A DNA stretch of 64,000 nt, from positions 62,001 through 126,000 of the forward strand of contig JAKOGI010000534.1 in NCBI GenBank assembly GCA_029747015.1, read 5' to 3'. Source of the stretch: Carnegiea gigantea. Taxonomy: Eukaryota > Streptophyta > Magnoliopsida > Caryophyllales > Cactaceae. Within the stretch, counting starts at the first letter, position 1; every line of letters starts with the position of its first letter. The notes below the pieces were generated by a model that was given only the letters and a program-made list of their open reading frames with translations, did no database searches and was not told the origin of the DNA. The position numbers were made by a program, and so were the translations under genes. This document shows positions 45,433 through 57,153 of the stretch, piece by piece.

Positions 45433-47621
45433 AGTGGCTTCTCCACCTGTACAAGTCCAAAAAAAAAAAAAAAGGCCTTTGGCACCCAAAAAATAGCATA
45501 AGGGATTAAAGAAATGTGGCCACAAATGGACGCAACGTTTGTTTATAAAGAAGTCAAGCTCGCAAGGGAAGCACACCTAGGCCAATTTCATCTCCATTAT
45601 CAAAGTCTCAAATCGAGTCAAACCCAAATTCTCCTAAACAAAAAAAAAAAAAAAGAAACCTCTTCAAAGATTGTCAAAGGCCCATAACTCGATCAGCATA
45701 AAGAAAATTCCTTTTTTTTTGCATATAGCTTGGTTAAGGAAAAAAAAAAAGAGGAGTAAGGTTCTTTACTCCTTAGGCACGCTGCTCAAGACCACCCAAA
45801 AAGAAAGAAAGGACTCGACTTTCATGTTTCAAGGAAGCGAAGACAAGACAACAATGAACAGTAGCATAGGGGACAACATGCAAGCAAATGAGTTAGGCAA
45901 CACTTTGGTAAAATTTGACATCAAATGCTTCATTTCACCCAAGGAATTCGAACAAAACAGCAGCTTCATTCATTCTTTGAAACAGAGGCCAAGTTTTAAT
46001 CTTTTTCTTTTTTTTTCCATTCTTCCTCAAAGGCTACCAAATCAAACGGGCACCTTGATCAAACAAAACAAGTTTCGTGAAATGGACACCGTGATCTTTC
46101 TTTTTTTAGACTTTGTGTCGTTTGCAGGGATTCCTCTGTTTTCTTCCGCTGAGAAGATGACCATGATATAAATCAACTAGGCACAGGGCTTTTCTTTGTT
46201 CTTTTTTTTTTTTAAAAAAAAAGAGAGCTTGCTCTTTCATGAAGAAGGAAAAAAAATGGCATGGAATGTCACCCCCCCAAAAAAAAAGTTTCAACTCTTT
46301 CCTCTTGAATCCAGAAATAAAGCATGGCTTTTCTTTCAAATGTCAAACAAACAAAGAAAGAAGGCCAAAGTCACTACCTTTTTGTGTGACTACACAAGGG
46401 ACGCTTGTTGGTTAAAAAAAAAAGAAAAGAAATGGGCGTGTTGATTGTTCAGCTGATTCCCCACTGGACGCTCATGTCACGTAAAAAATGGGCGTGTTGG
46501 TTTCCCACTGTGAAGACAAGTAGCAGCAAGATGATGGCTATGCGTCCTGGTTGCCAAGAGGAAGAAGAAAGCTTGTGCAAGGATAGGTTGCTGGACGTTC
46601 TGGGCAGTTTGGGCAACATGGGTCTCGGTTCTAGGCGTCTCTCGCTGAAAGGACGAAGAGGAAGAAAAGAAGCAGTAGGGCACGCACGAGAAAAGGTTTT
46701 ATGCTTGCTCTGGTTCAAGCTATGGCCATGGGCGTGTAAAAAAAAGTGAGGAGAGAGAAAATGAGGGGAGGAGGATGAGGATGATGGGTTGGCTTGCCTT
46801 GGAAATGGTGAGGAAATGGGTGACTTCGGTGACCACAGGGATTGAAAATGGTGCACAAAAGGTCAAATTTTGGGGGGATGCGTCCACTGGAAGAAGATGG
46901 CTGTGCGTGGTGGCTCCCGAAGAGCAAGAATGAAGAAGAAGCACGTTTGGTGGCTGGTCGAGGCCAACGGAAGAAGAAAGGGGAATAGAGGGCAGTGGAT
47001 CATGTGACTCAGGCGTGCTACTTAAATGCAGGAAGACCAGGGCTAGCTGAAATAAGAGAAGAAACAGGCCCAGCCCAGTAAGAAACAAGAGAAAAAATAA
47101 GGAAACATGAAAGAGGAAATCAGCCCAGCCCAGTAGAACAAGAAAAGGGAAGGAAAAGAAAGGCCGGGGTCACGTGCCTAGCACATGAGTCTTAAAAGAA
47201 GCAGGGCCGGGCTTCTGCTAAAAAGGCTTAGAGAGCCGATTCAGGTCAGCCCACGTGAGGGCAACAAAAAAAGAGAGAAAATGAAGAAGCATTTGGGCCT
47301 TGCCCAAACCAAGGAAAGGAGGGGAAAAAAAACGAAAAAAGAAGGGGCATGGCAAAATGAAACAGGCCAGCCCCCAATGAACAAAAGAAAAAGAGAGGAG
47401 AAGAGAAAAGCGAAGGTTCAACGGGCCAGCCCACATGAAGAAAATTAGAGCTTGGATTGGGTTTTGTTCACCATGACCATGGTCGTTTTTCCAACTCTTT
47501 GACAAAGTTGTCATATGTTCAAGTCAATAGGCGCCTAAATAGCGCATTTCAAGAAAATTCGAGACAACGGCCATGTTCAAATGACAAGTCTCGTAGGTGA
47601 CCTTGTCGCGAGGGGGCAATT
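45433..47621 (+). other. non-coding 3' region of Tat-like element
   Basis: Purine-rich, with many A runs (AAAGAAAAAG). Open frames here on both strands are low-complexity lysine/glutamate or serine/phenylalanine strings without domains. The purine tract and 3' LTR start at the right edge. Confidence 0.6.
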
Positions 47622-48302
47622 TGTAGGCACTAAAAATTTTTTTGTACTGTACCAAAATAAAATCAAATTAATTAATTAATTAAGCCAACCCTTTTAATTA
47701 ATTTATTCAAACCCAAAAGACTCACAAGTCAAATCCAAATGACTCTCAAGTCAAGCCCAAAATGAAGCCCAAATGACTTCCAAGTCCAAACACGGTGAAA
47801 ATTCAAGTCAAAGTCCAAATTGAGGCTGAAGACGGCTACCAAATTAAGTCACGACCTAAAGCCCGAACGACGTCCAAATCAAAGCATGGTCAAAGTCAAA
47901 GTCAGAGGTCAAGATCTACATCGACTCACAAGTCACACGTCAAACGGCTCTCAAGTCAACATCCAGTCAAAGTTCGAGGTGACTTCCAAATCAATGCTTG
48001 GCCCAAACCCGGAAGACTCCCAAGTCAAAGTCAAAATCAGAGTCAAAGTTAAAATAAACAAAGTCAAAGCAATCCAATGTAAGGTCTAATTGAAAGGCCT
48101 AGGTCCACACCCAAGTCAATGCTCATTTTGACTTTAAAGGAGGAGGCTCTCCTATAAATAGGCCCATACCCCATTGACTCAAAGGTTGAAAAATCCATCC
48201 AAAAAAGGCTAGAGAATCAGAGGATTATTGTACTCATAGAAATTGTACCCATTCAAATCAAATGTATCTATGAAAATTCAATCTTCATAATTTGTGATTA
48301 CA
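47622..48302 (+). repeat. 3' LTR of Tat-like element
   Basis: TGTAGGCACTAAAAAT to GTGATTACA. Directly preceded by AGGGGGCAATT. Similar to the 5' LTR with scattered differences and the same GTCAA-rich block. Confidence 0.85.
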
Positions 48303-48736
48303 TGCATATCTCATCTGACTATTATTTCACACTAGCTTTAGCTATCTACACCACAAGTAAATCTTTATTTTATTCTTACACATCAACTGTATTGCTGCAA
48401 AGACAACATACTTGTTTGCAAAGGACGAAGACGATGCTTATCTACAAACAAGCACAATACTTACTTGGAAACAACCAACTAAATACTCATGGACATCTAC
48501 AAACAAACTATGGCCCTGTTCGGCAAAATTAGGTCCTATTCGGCAAAAGTGGCAGTTTGAGTAGTAGATAGCATTTTAAGTAGCGAATAGCTATTTAAGT
48601 AGTTGATAGCGGTTTTAGTTTAGCAGACAGCTGATAGTTATTTAACTAGCTATTTAAAAAGAATGTGTTCGATTAAATTAACTGTTGGATTAGCTCATAA
48701 AAATAAAATGACTAAAACAGACATAATTCTTAATTT

Positions 48737-48889
<153 letters not shown>

Positions 48890-49492
48890 ACTAACCCCAT
48901 AACAAACCAACAATCCAAAATTGAGATCTTTGATTACCATCAGACCTGAAGACATGAATTTGGGACCTACGGCATGTGCAATCTATATTCAAGACATTAC
49001 ATTCCCACTCATCTGAGAATTGGATGCCAAAACCCGTATGTAATCTACACCAGCCAAAACTCAAGTACTAGAAATAAGAGCCCACGGCAACAACAACAAA
49101 GTCAAAGATACAAAGATGATGCCTGAAGTTGGTGTATTTAGTTCTCTGGTTGGTGTTTTGTTTTGTTTTCTTATTTATGTGTCCTCTGTGTTGCTATTGT
49201 ACTCTTGCCTACAAGCACCATCAATCGGGGGCAAAAAAGAAAGACAAAAGTCCATAGAAATGTTGAATGAACAATAAAATCCCACTCCATTTAATAAAAA
49301 ATCATCAAATCTAATATCAAATCAATGAAAATTGAGTAAATTGACTTAAACTAAGAAATAGATAAGTAAATTGACTTAAACTAAGAAATAGATAAAGAAA
49401 AAGGAATTTTAACTCTTGTTCTATTTCTTGAGTTGCTGCAATGATGCATGAGGGAGACCCGGGGGGAACAGTGAGAGACTGAGGGGCTAGGG

Positions 49493-50825
49493 TGTTCAGT
49501 TATAATTTATACCGCAAGTGCACGGTGTAGCTGTACCTAGTACACGGCAAGTACGGGTCGTATTCCACAAGGAATTTGGTTTCAATTACTAGAACTAATT
49601 AGATTACTCAATCTAGGCGATCACAATTGTTGATTGAGAATTAAACTACGAAAATTCTAACGCCTAAGTAGTAAAATAAACAGCAGAATGAGAAGCATCT
49701 AGGTTGGAATTAACAGCACAACTATGCCAGTGAGTCAATCATTAACTCCGCCAAACAAACCCAAGCATGCATTACGAATGGATAGATTATCAGTTAAGCC
49801 CATCTTTTCCCTCTCTCAAGGGTCGAAGACTAATCCTACAACTATAGTCACCTATTCTCATAGGACTAAAAGTCAAAGGATTACAAGATTTACAATCTCG
49901 AATCCCAATTAGAATCTTAATTATTTTCATATTAAAATCCTAATTGTCTACTAAGTCGCACTAAGTAAAGGTTTCGTCTCTCAACATTCCCCTAAACCCT
50001 AGTAAAAAAAAAGAATGAATGCCCTTTCAAACAATTCATCAAGCATGTGGCATGCATAGTAGAAATCGCAAACAAACAAGGGGAAAATAAGGGTTGGGGC
50101 TAATTCATAATTCAACAACACATAGTCGGCATTAATCCCGATCAAAGTTGGGAAGATTTAACCTAGAATCATCTTTTTAATAACAACAATAACATTCAAT
50201 TTAATAACCATAACAAACTCTAAAATGATCAAGAACAAGAGAGGAGAATTGAGAGAAAAGAACTTGGAATTAATCGAATGAATTAAAGGCAGAATAAACT
50301 TCAATCCAATAGCGTAATCAAAAGCAAAGTAAAAACTCTTAACGAAAACCTAAAAATTGCCTAAAACCTAGTTTGAGGAAAGAAAACTGAATAATCTACA
50401 AAACAACCCCAGAGGAAAATTTAAGTCGCGACGCAGGACAGGGGAAGCACGGTCGTGTTTCGAGGCATGGTGGGCCCGTGCCAATAACTGGCACAACTGG
50501 CCGTGGCTGGCTACGTGGCACGGCCAGGCCGTGCCACTTGGCTGGCCAGCCAGTTGTGCCATGGCCCGACTGTGCTACCCGTGCTTGATCCTCGGGACTT
50601 CCGTGCGACGTCGGGCGGCCTTTTTCGCAGATTCAAACTCGCCTTCTTAGCACTCTTTTATGCTAAATATTATCCATCTTTCCGTTTCTTCGGAAAAATC
50701 CCTGAAAATACAGAAAGATTTTATATGAGTAAAATATATGCTAAAGGAGGCCGATTTGATCCTTTCTCAACGGGAGAAAAGAAGTCAAATAGGGGCTAAA
50801 ATAGGGTCGAAATACAGGTTTATCA
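49493..50825. mobile_element. 1.3-kb solo LTR
   Basis: Begins TGTTCAGTTATAATT, ends CAGGTTTATCA and is flanked by TAGGG (49488-49492) and TGGGG (50826-50830), a one-mismatch duplication. Copy A has the empty site GGGGCTGGGGTTGTGG at about 27430. No gag or pol and no internal long repeat. Its right half contains GGCACGG/CCGTGCC motifs (about 50430-50580), recalling those in the TR-GAG LTRs. Lineage not determined; gypsy is likely from length and ends. Confidence 0.75.
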
Positions 50826-50943
50826 TGGGGTTGTGGCAAGAAAGATGTCAGTCTTTTATACTAGGGATATGAGCTGTAATAAGTAAATAAAGGTGAGGGG
50901 TATTATAGGAACAGAAAAAGTAAAACTATACTTCCAAGCCTCA

Positions 50944-52564
50944 AATATTAACCTTTGTAACGTTTTCGAAAGTGGACAGCTGTGGCATGCGCTTTAGTTT
51001 GAACACCGGGGCATGCCCTAGTCTATGATTCCACAAGGTGTATTCATCAATAGACTCCCTGCTATTATTGACATTACTTGCTCTATGCTCATTCTTCAAA
51101 CAGGTCTCTTCTTCTTATTCCTTGAACTTTTGCTCTCCTATAATAGTTTCTTGCAACATATATAATGCATGTCCTAGCTTCAACCCTATTTGGAGTTGAA
51201 TACTGCCTTGATGAGTGATCTCAGCATTGGCACCATTTGGCATATTAATATAACCACTAGTCTTCCTGAGTACCACATGTTTTATGTCTTCAACATGAGG
51301 TGTTATGTGATTAGCGGCTACAATATCAACAAGCCACTATGAAGTAGAAATTGCTCAGCAAGAACAGAACGCATCAGCCGCAAATGAGTGATGTAGCTCA
51401 TCATTTGTATCTTAATAGGTTTGTTGATGTTTTCCAGATTGGGGAATTAGTGAGACCAAATATTTTTTCATGCTGCTCCCCATTACGATGCGCTTGAGCT
51501 GTAGCTACAGTCTTTGAACCAATTACAACTACATTTTCTTTCCCTCTAACATTCTTCAATGACCTTGGTCCTTTCTTCTGAGGTCGCTTTTTAGACCTAG
51601 GATGCTAATTGGGGTATCCAATGAATTGCCAACAATTTTCCTTTGAATGACCTCTCTTTTCACACATAGTACACTGTATAACACCTTTATCTTCTCCACC
51701 TCTGCTGTACAGTGTTGAAGCTTCATACTGAGTATGTTTCCCCATCTCAAGCACTTCTCTTTGGAACTCTTCCTGCTGGTATCATTCCACAAGTAGTATC
51801 CACAAATGGTAATGGATTCATAATCAGCATCTAACTCCTCAGAGTTTGATACTTCTCATCCAGACCATTCAGGAATTAAAACAGTTTCGATTCCTCCTGC
51901 TATTTCAGTAAGGCATTGAGGAATCTGGTAACATCTTCAGCTCTAGTGGTGATTCTAGGCAATTTGTTCATTGCATGAAGCTCCTCCCATATTCCTCTCA
52001 GCATAGTACAATATTCATAGAAAGGCCATCTTATTTAAATGAATTCACATCCTTGATGAGTTTGTACTTGCGAGATCCTTGACTAAGATAGAATCTCCTC
52101 TGCAAATGATTCCAAACAGCACTAGCAGACTGTATATACAAAATTGACCTAGCAATTGAATATGAAACATTATTTAATATCCATGACATTACCAAATTGT
52201 TGCATGCCTTCCACTGTGCAGCTTTGATTGGATCATCATCTGGCTTGTTTAATGTACCTAAGATAAACATTAGTTTGTGCTTGGTTGAGATACCAATCTT
52301 CATTCCTCTTTGCCATGTCTGGAAGTTCTCAGCTCCAATCAGCTTCTCCCCAACTGTCAAAGATCCAAGACTATCAGATGGATGAATGACAAGAGGATTA
52401 TGAAGATTTGCATAATTCACTCTAGCTCTGTTAGCCAATATTGTCTGTTTCAAGCTCAGATCATTGCAAATAAGGAGCCTCAATTGAATTCTTCTTGCTG
52501 AAGCTTTGCATCTCAATTGAATCTTTCTTGCTGAAGCTTGATTGATTGGTGAAAAACAAACCAA
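50944..52564 (-). pseudogene. copia gag-protease remnant (copy B)
   Basis: Minus-strand order matches 27545-29348: gag (52564-52031), a short break, gag continuation, the complete zinc knuckle CTMCEKRGHSKENC followed by a WQFIGYPN linker (about 51672-51620), decayed protease, and the pre-integrase motif LGHAPVFKLK near 51000. The knuckle linker present here is missing in copy A. The internal protease part is shorter than in copy A. No integrase or polymerase. Confidence 0.75.
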
Positions 52565-52687
52565 TCAACCTAAGATGAAAGGAAAAATTAACTCAGAGAG
52601 TTTGTAGCTAAATCGTTTAATGAAACAAAACAAACAATCGAAATTTGAAAGAAATCATCTTTGAACAAATAAAGAATTCAATTTCCA

Positions 52688-52975
52688 GGCTCTGATACCA
52701 TGCTAACGGCGGCGGAAATCAATAATTCTGAGCTTTGTACTTTGTTGTAGAGTTAGCTTTACATTGATCATCAGTGAAAGGATTATAACAATGAAGGAGA
52801 GATTGAATGCAATGAAGAGGTGAGAGAAATCCCCTCAACCAGCTCCTCTGATTTTTGTTTATATTCCCCCCTGATCTGTTTTCCAATAACAACCCATCAG
52901 CTTATATAACAGCAAAACTCATCATGCCAGCTCAGCATGATTCTAACTAACTTCTTCTCTTAACACGCTCCATCA
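52688..52975 (-). repeat. primer site and 5' LTR of copia remnant
   Basis: GGCTCTGATACCA (52688-52700) is the inverse of a tRNA-Met primer site. It adjoins an LTR reading TGCTAACGGCGGCGG to CACGCTCCATCA (52701-52975, 275 bp). It lies about 125 bp upstream of the gag start on the minus strand, as expected. The 3' LTR was not found. Confidence 0.7.
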
Positions 52976-53586
52976 AAAGCTATACGCTAGCATGATATAT
53001 TACTTTATTGAACACTAGAAAATGCAAACAGTAGAGTTTTGACCTAGTTAAAACATTAAAAGCTAGTTAAAATACTGTTGTCGAACACAACCTTAGTTGT
53101 TTAGATAACAAATAGCGGTTTAGATAGCAGACCACTGTTTAAATAGCTGATAGCATTTCTAATTTAGTTGTTATCATATAGCCGTTTAGATGAGCTGTGG
53201 AAATAAATATGTTCGGTAAATTTAGTTGCTAGATTAGCTAATTAATGTAAATTGACATAAAGTGATACAAATAATTTCTAAATATAAACTTTTCAAAGGA
53301 TATTTTTTTGTCAAAAAATAAAAAATGCTATTTCTAAATGTCAAAAGCTAATACTGTTAGCTTTTCAGAAATATTGTTTAAAATGCTGAATACTATTTGA
53401 TATGCTAGTCAAAACACCAAGCTACTTATACTAAAAATTGACTACTTAGTGTATTGACTTGTTCAAGACACTAAACAATACTTAAAAAACTATGTCAAAG
53501 ATGGCTTATAAAGCTTATTAGCAGGGAAACAAAAGCTTTCCTAAATATCAAACAAATACTTATTTGTTTGGACAACCATTTATGTG
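52976..53586. other. intergenic DNA with hAT-like MITE fragment
   Basis: From about 53090 to 53480, strings such as GATAGCAGACCACTG, AGCTGATAGCATTT and ATGTTCGGTAAA resemble the MITE fragment at 26574-26800. No gene seen. Confidence 0.4.
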
Positions 53587-53783
53587 ATATTTGGTTGGAT
53601 GTAATGTAATAACAATGTAATACAATTAATTTTACAATGCAATTATGATTACTTAGTTTGTGGTAATTATAATTATAAGATAATTATTTGATTGTAATAC
53701 TCTTGTACAACCAAATAAGGTAATGAAAACACAATTACAAACTTATTTGCATTACAAGATTGATTACATCTAACTAAATATTA
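53587..53783. mobile_element. short MITE with TATTTGGTTGGATGTAAT ends
   Basis: The left end TATTTGGTTGGATGTAATG and the inverse of the right end TATTTAGTTAGATGTAATC are near-perfect inverted repeats around an AT-rich 160-bp core. Superfamily not determined. Confidence 0.6.
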
Positions 53784-54477
53784 CATTAATGCTAGCTTTA
53801 TTGACAAGTTTACTATTAATTTGTTAGTGTGGGAGTGACAGCGTAGGCTAGAAAAACATCAAATTAGATAAAATGGATACTACAATATAAGGTAAATTGA
53901 AGCCTTAAAAATTTAGAAACAAAAGATAAACTCATAAATGTAAAAAGATAAAGTTAAAAAAAAGTAAAGAAATAACTTCAAGAGAAAGTAAATTTTTGGA
54001 AAGGCTGATAAAAGCACAGTATAATAGCAGTGTTAGCAAGCGAATTAAGATCAAAAGGACAAAAAGAATATATGATGTAGAGTGTGTTTCACATTAAAAA
54101 AAAAAAAAAAAAAGAAAGAAAAGAATGTTACCCAAAAAGTAGAAGCAAAATTTCTAATATGCCTACAAGTAGCTTTGAACCCGGATCAACGAACACTTTT
54201 ATAGAAGTATCTCACACGCACCACCTCTACTACTGCTGTCACAACAGTCCGTTTCCCATTCCATAGTAATTAAGCAAGAAGCTCACTCTATTTGGTAGGC
54301 CTACAGATACCGCGTGTGACGTAAAATGCTAAGCTTTAAGCCCATGCTTAGGGTATAATCATCATATCATATATATAGTATAAAAAAAATATGTTGCAAG
54401 ATAAATGACATTTGATACAATATCATTAGTCAAGTAGTTTTTTAATTTTTCTTTTTGCTTTGTAGTTGTGTAATTAA
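53784..54477. other. AT-rich intergenic DNA
   Basis: Contains a poly-A tract at about 54094-54112 and no recognisable gene. Confidence 0.5.
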
Positions 54478-54690
54478 GGGTCTGTTCTCTTCGCTTTATT
54501 TTGACTGAATTTATTCTGAACTGAACTTATCTGAACTTATTTTGAACTTTATTTGGAGAAACTGTCTAAACCTATTCTGAATGTATTTGCTGAACTTATT
54601 GTCAACTTAACTTTTATTTGGTGAATAATTATAATTTATTTAATTGTTGTTGTTGTTAAATATTATCAATATTATTATTCATTATTATTA

Positions 54691-54773
<83 letters not shown>

Positions 54774-55400
54774 ATCATCATCATCATCATCATCATTAGT
54801 GAACGTTCTTTTTTTTCAGAAGGTTATTATTTTGTTGTGTGATTGTTGTTGCATTGTATGGTGGGTAGAAATTTAAAAAGTCCAACAACTATCATATTGG
54901 GTTGTCCATCCAAAGAAGTTAGTGACATAACATAAAGTGCAAGCTAAAATAAAAATGAAAGAGTCGACAATTAGCATCCATGTGCATAGACAACTAGCAT
55001 CCAAGTTTTGGACAATTTCTAATAGTTCTAAACATTAATTCATAAATTATTTTTACTACATATACAAATGTACATTTTTGAACAATTGTTCACAAAATAA
55101 TACCTCTTACAAAAAACTACACATTCTAAAATTAAACATTTGGTGCAAGCCCATAGTCCCACTTCAATATTTTTATTGATGTAAACAACATAAAATTTCA
55201 GTGAGAAATGTAAATGATAAATGTTACAATGCGCGATTAATTATTTAATTATTTTCTAAACTTTTGATGAATTCTGAACTTATTTGCTGAACTTATTGTC
55301 AACTTATTCTGAACGTATCAATAAAACTGATTCTGAACTGATTATGAACTGAACTTATCTGAACTTATTCTTCTAAAAATAAGCCGAAGAGAACAGGTCT
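54478..55400. mobile_element. Harbinger-type MITE with internal microsatellite
   Basis: GGGTCTGTTCTCTTCGC on the left matches, inverted, GCCGAAGAGAACAGGTCT on the right. TAA flanks both sides (54475-54477 and 55401-55403). Subterminal regions repeat CTGAACTTATTCTGAAC. The centre contains a large ATT/GTT/ATC microsatellite, making the element long for its class. Confidence 0.75.
54675..54796. repeat. compound ATT/GTT/ATC microsatellite
   Basis: Blocks of TTA, then TTG, then ATC triplets, about 40 in all, inside the MITE. Confidence 0.9.
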
Positions 55401-55403
55401 TAA

Positions 55404-56300
55404 TACAATAAATCACATTAGGACAATCTTCCTAACATATGTAAATGCAACTTTTGAAATCGCAATACAACAATGTTTGTGCAATTTAATTTCACAAATA
55501 CCTTTTAGGCTTTTTTGCTTGACATATTCAATCATAAATGAATATCCACTTGAACTGCAAATTCCTATTTCTCACATTTTTTTGTTTTTTTTTAAAATTA
55601 TCTTTTTCATAAGAGCCATAAAAACAAATCAAACTTACATTGTAATTTATGAAGTACTTGAAAAGTTCCTATAATTATAAATCGGCTATGGTTTTCCGCA
55701 TGTAGAAACCCAAGTTGGGAGTGACGATGTATCATACTATATCATAAACTGCATTCTCACTATTATCAACTGTGTCAATCATTTGGAAACTCATTATTCT
55801 ACAAAAATAATAATAAACCATTACATTACAAATATAATTCAAAATCTATAATAACATCTCTAACATTGATACAAATTACAACTAATTACTCAATAATTCA
55901 AGTCTCAAATGAAGAATTACCCATGACCGTGCGAAGCATAGCATATACACTAGTTTTCCTATATAATCCAATATGTAATGGCCAATGGATTAAGTTCTAA
56001 AAATTTTGCTTAACTACTTGCATAACATTTTTTACGTCAAAAAAAAGTACAACATTTTGAATAGCATAGATTTTTAAGACATTTAATGGCGAGACCTAGA
56101 CAATTATCTTCCAAAATCACGTTTTAAATGTTGGGAATATTGCTTCAAGTTCATAGAAGATTTTAAACATTTTATAGAGACAATCTTCCTTTCAAGTGAC
56201 AAGAACTAGAAAACTAACTTCTAGAATCACTTTATAATGTTGGGAAAATTTGAAATTCATAGAAGAGATCAAATTGTTCTAAATTCTAGTAAAGTCTAAA
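55404..56300. other. AT-rich intergenic DNA, no gene seen
   Basis: No domain, RNA gene or repeat was recognised. Confidence 0.5.
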
Positions 56301-56603
56301 GGCCTGTTCTTTTCGTTAGGAAATAGGAGTTGAAAAATTGGCGAAGGTGGTTAAAGTGGGTTGAAATGGGTTAAAGTTTTTTTTTTTTTTTTTGTTTAAG
56401 TGGGTTGAAGTAGGTTGAAGTGTAATGAAGTTGGTATAATTTTTATATGATTGATAGAAGCTGGTTAAAATAATGGAAGTTGGCTGAAAGTGGGTTGAAA
56501 TTGTTGAAATTGGTTGAAATTGATTGAAATTGGTGCTTTTTATTGAAGTTCGTGAAGTGTTGAAATTAGTAAATTGAGATTTACCAATGAAAAGAGCAGT
56601 GCC
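56301..56603. mobile_element. Harbinger/Tourist-type MITE
   Basis: GGCCTGTTCTTTTCGTTAGG at the left and ACCAATGAAAAGAGCAGTGCC at the right are inverted repeats. TAA occurs on both sides (56297-56299 with one extra A, and 56604-56606). The core of GGTTGAAGTGGG motifs is the reverse orientation of the element at 323-613. Confidence 0.7.
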
Positions 56604-57153
56604 TAAGTGTTTTCTTAAAGAATTTTGATTATCCATAATCAAAATTTCATGAGGTAATTTTTCTTTTATATCTGATACTCCAAAAAGCGTCACCTAGATG
56701 GCCTTCATTCCCACGAATTGAATGGCCCTTTAGTTGGTGCTTGCTATGGTATGTTATTTCGATCTTGTTAATTTCCAACATATATTATATGGACAGGGTC
56801 CAAGCAATAGTTTAGGGCCTATGAATCAAGTGATCCAACTCAAAATAAGGCACAGTTTTAGGGCCTAGGAATTCTATGGTATCCTAGCCCAGAAACTGTG
56901 GACGGAGTTTTTGGGTCTAGGAAACCATGTGGCTTCTTAGGGCCATTAAACGACATGATTTGCTGATATTCAGTTATCATCAACACTATTGAGCATGCAA
57001 ATCCCAATAGAGGTTATTCTTTTCAACTGATCATAAGTACTTCTAATTAACATTCAGTATTAATCAACATTGATTAGCATTTAGTCATATTACTTGCCCA
57101 GAATTCTCTAGTAGGCAGCACTCATTGGCATTGATTAACACTATTCAAAAGGT
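56604..57153. other. downstream flank of the dioxygenase pseudogene
   Basis: Contains an imperfect repetition of AGGGCCTA[GT]GAAT strings (56815-56900). No gene seen. Confidence 0.5.

Larger units (their letters stand above)
40500..48302 (+). mobile_element. Tat-like gypsy retrotransposon lacking pol
   Basis: The element starts TGTAGGTGCTAAAAAT, ends GTGATTACA and is flanked by TGCGT (40495-40499) and TGCAT (48303-48307), a one-mismatch 5-bp duplication. Copy A retains the empty site near 23690 (AAAAATGCTTATCTC). Two 0.67-kb LTRs, a primer-site-like TTTGGCACGCCCGCTGGGAC (41178-41197), gag, two tandem-repeat arrays and a purine tract AGGGGGCAATT are present. No reverse transcriptase, RNase H or integrase was seen in 7.8 kb. 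Gag and general layout resemble Tat-lineage elements, so this is a large non-autonomous derivative. Confidence 0.85.

Noticed and set aside
45081..45434. Repeat protein encoded by the 82-bp array
   Set aside because: All three frames are open because the unit lacks stops. The period shifts frame each unit, so no frame encodes a consistent repeated peptide through the array.
46405..47514. Several overlapping open frames on both strands in the Tat-like element
   Set aside because: Low-complexity lysine/glutamate or serine/phenylalanine composition from purine-rich DNA, with no domain, in the non-coding 3' part of a transposon.
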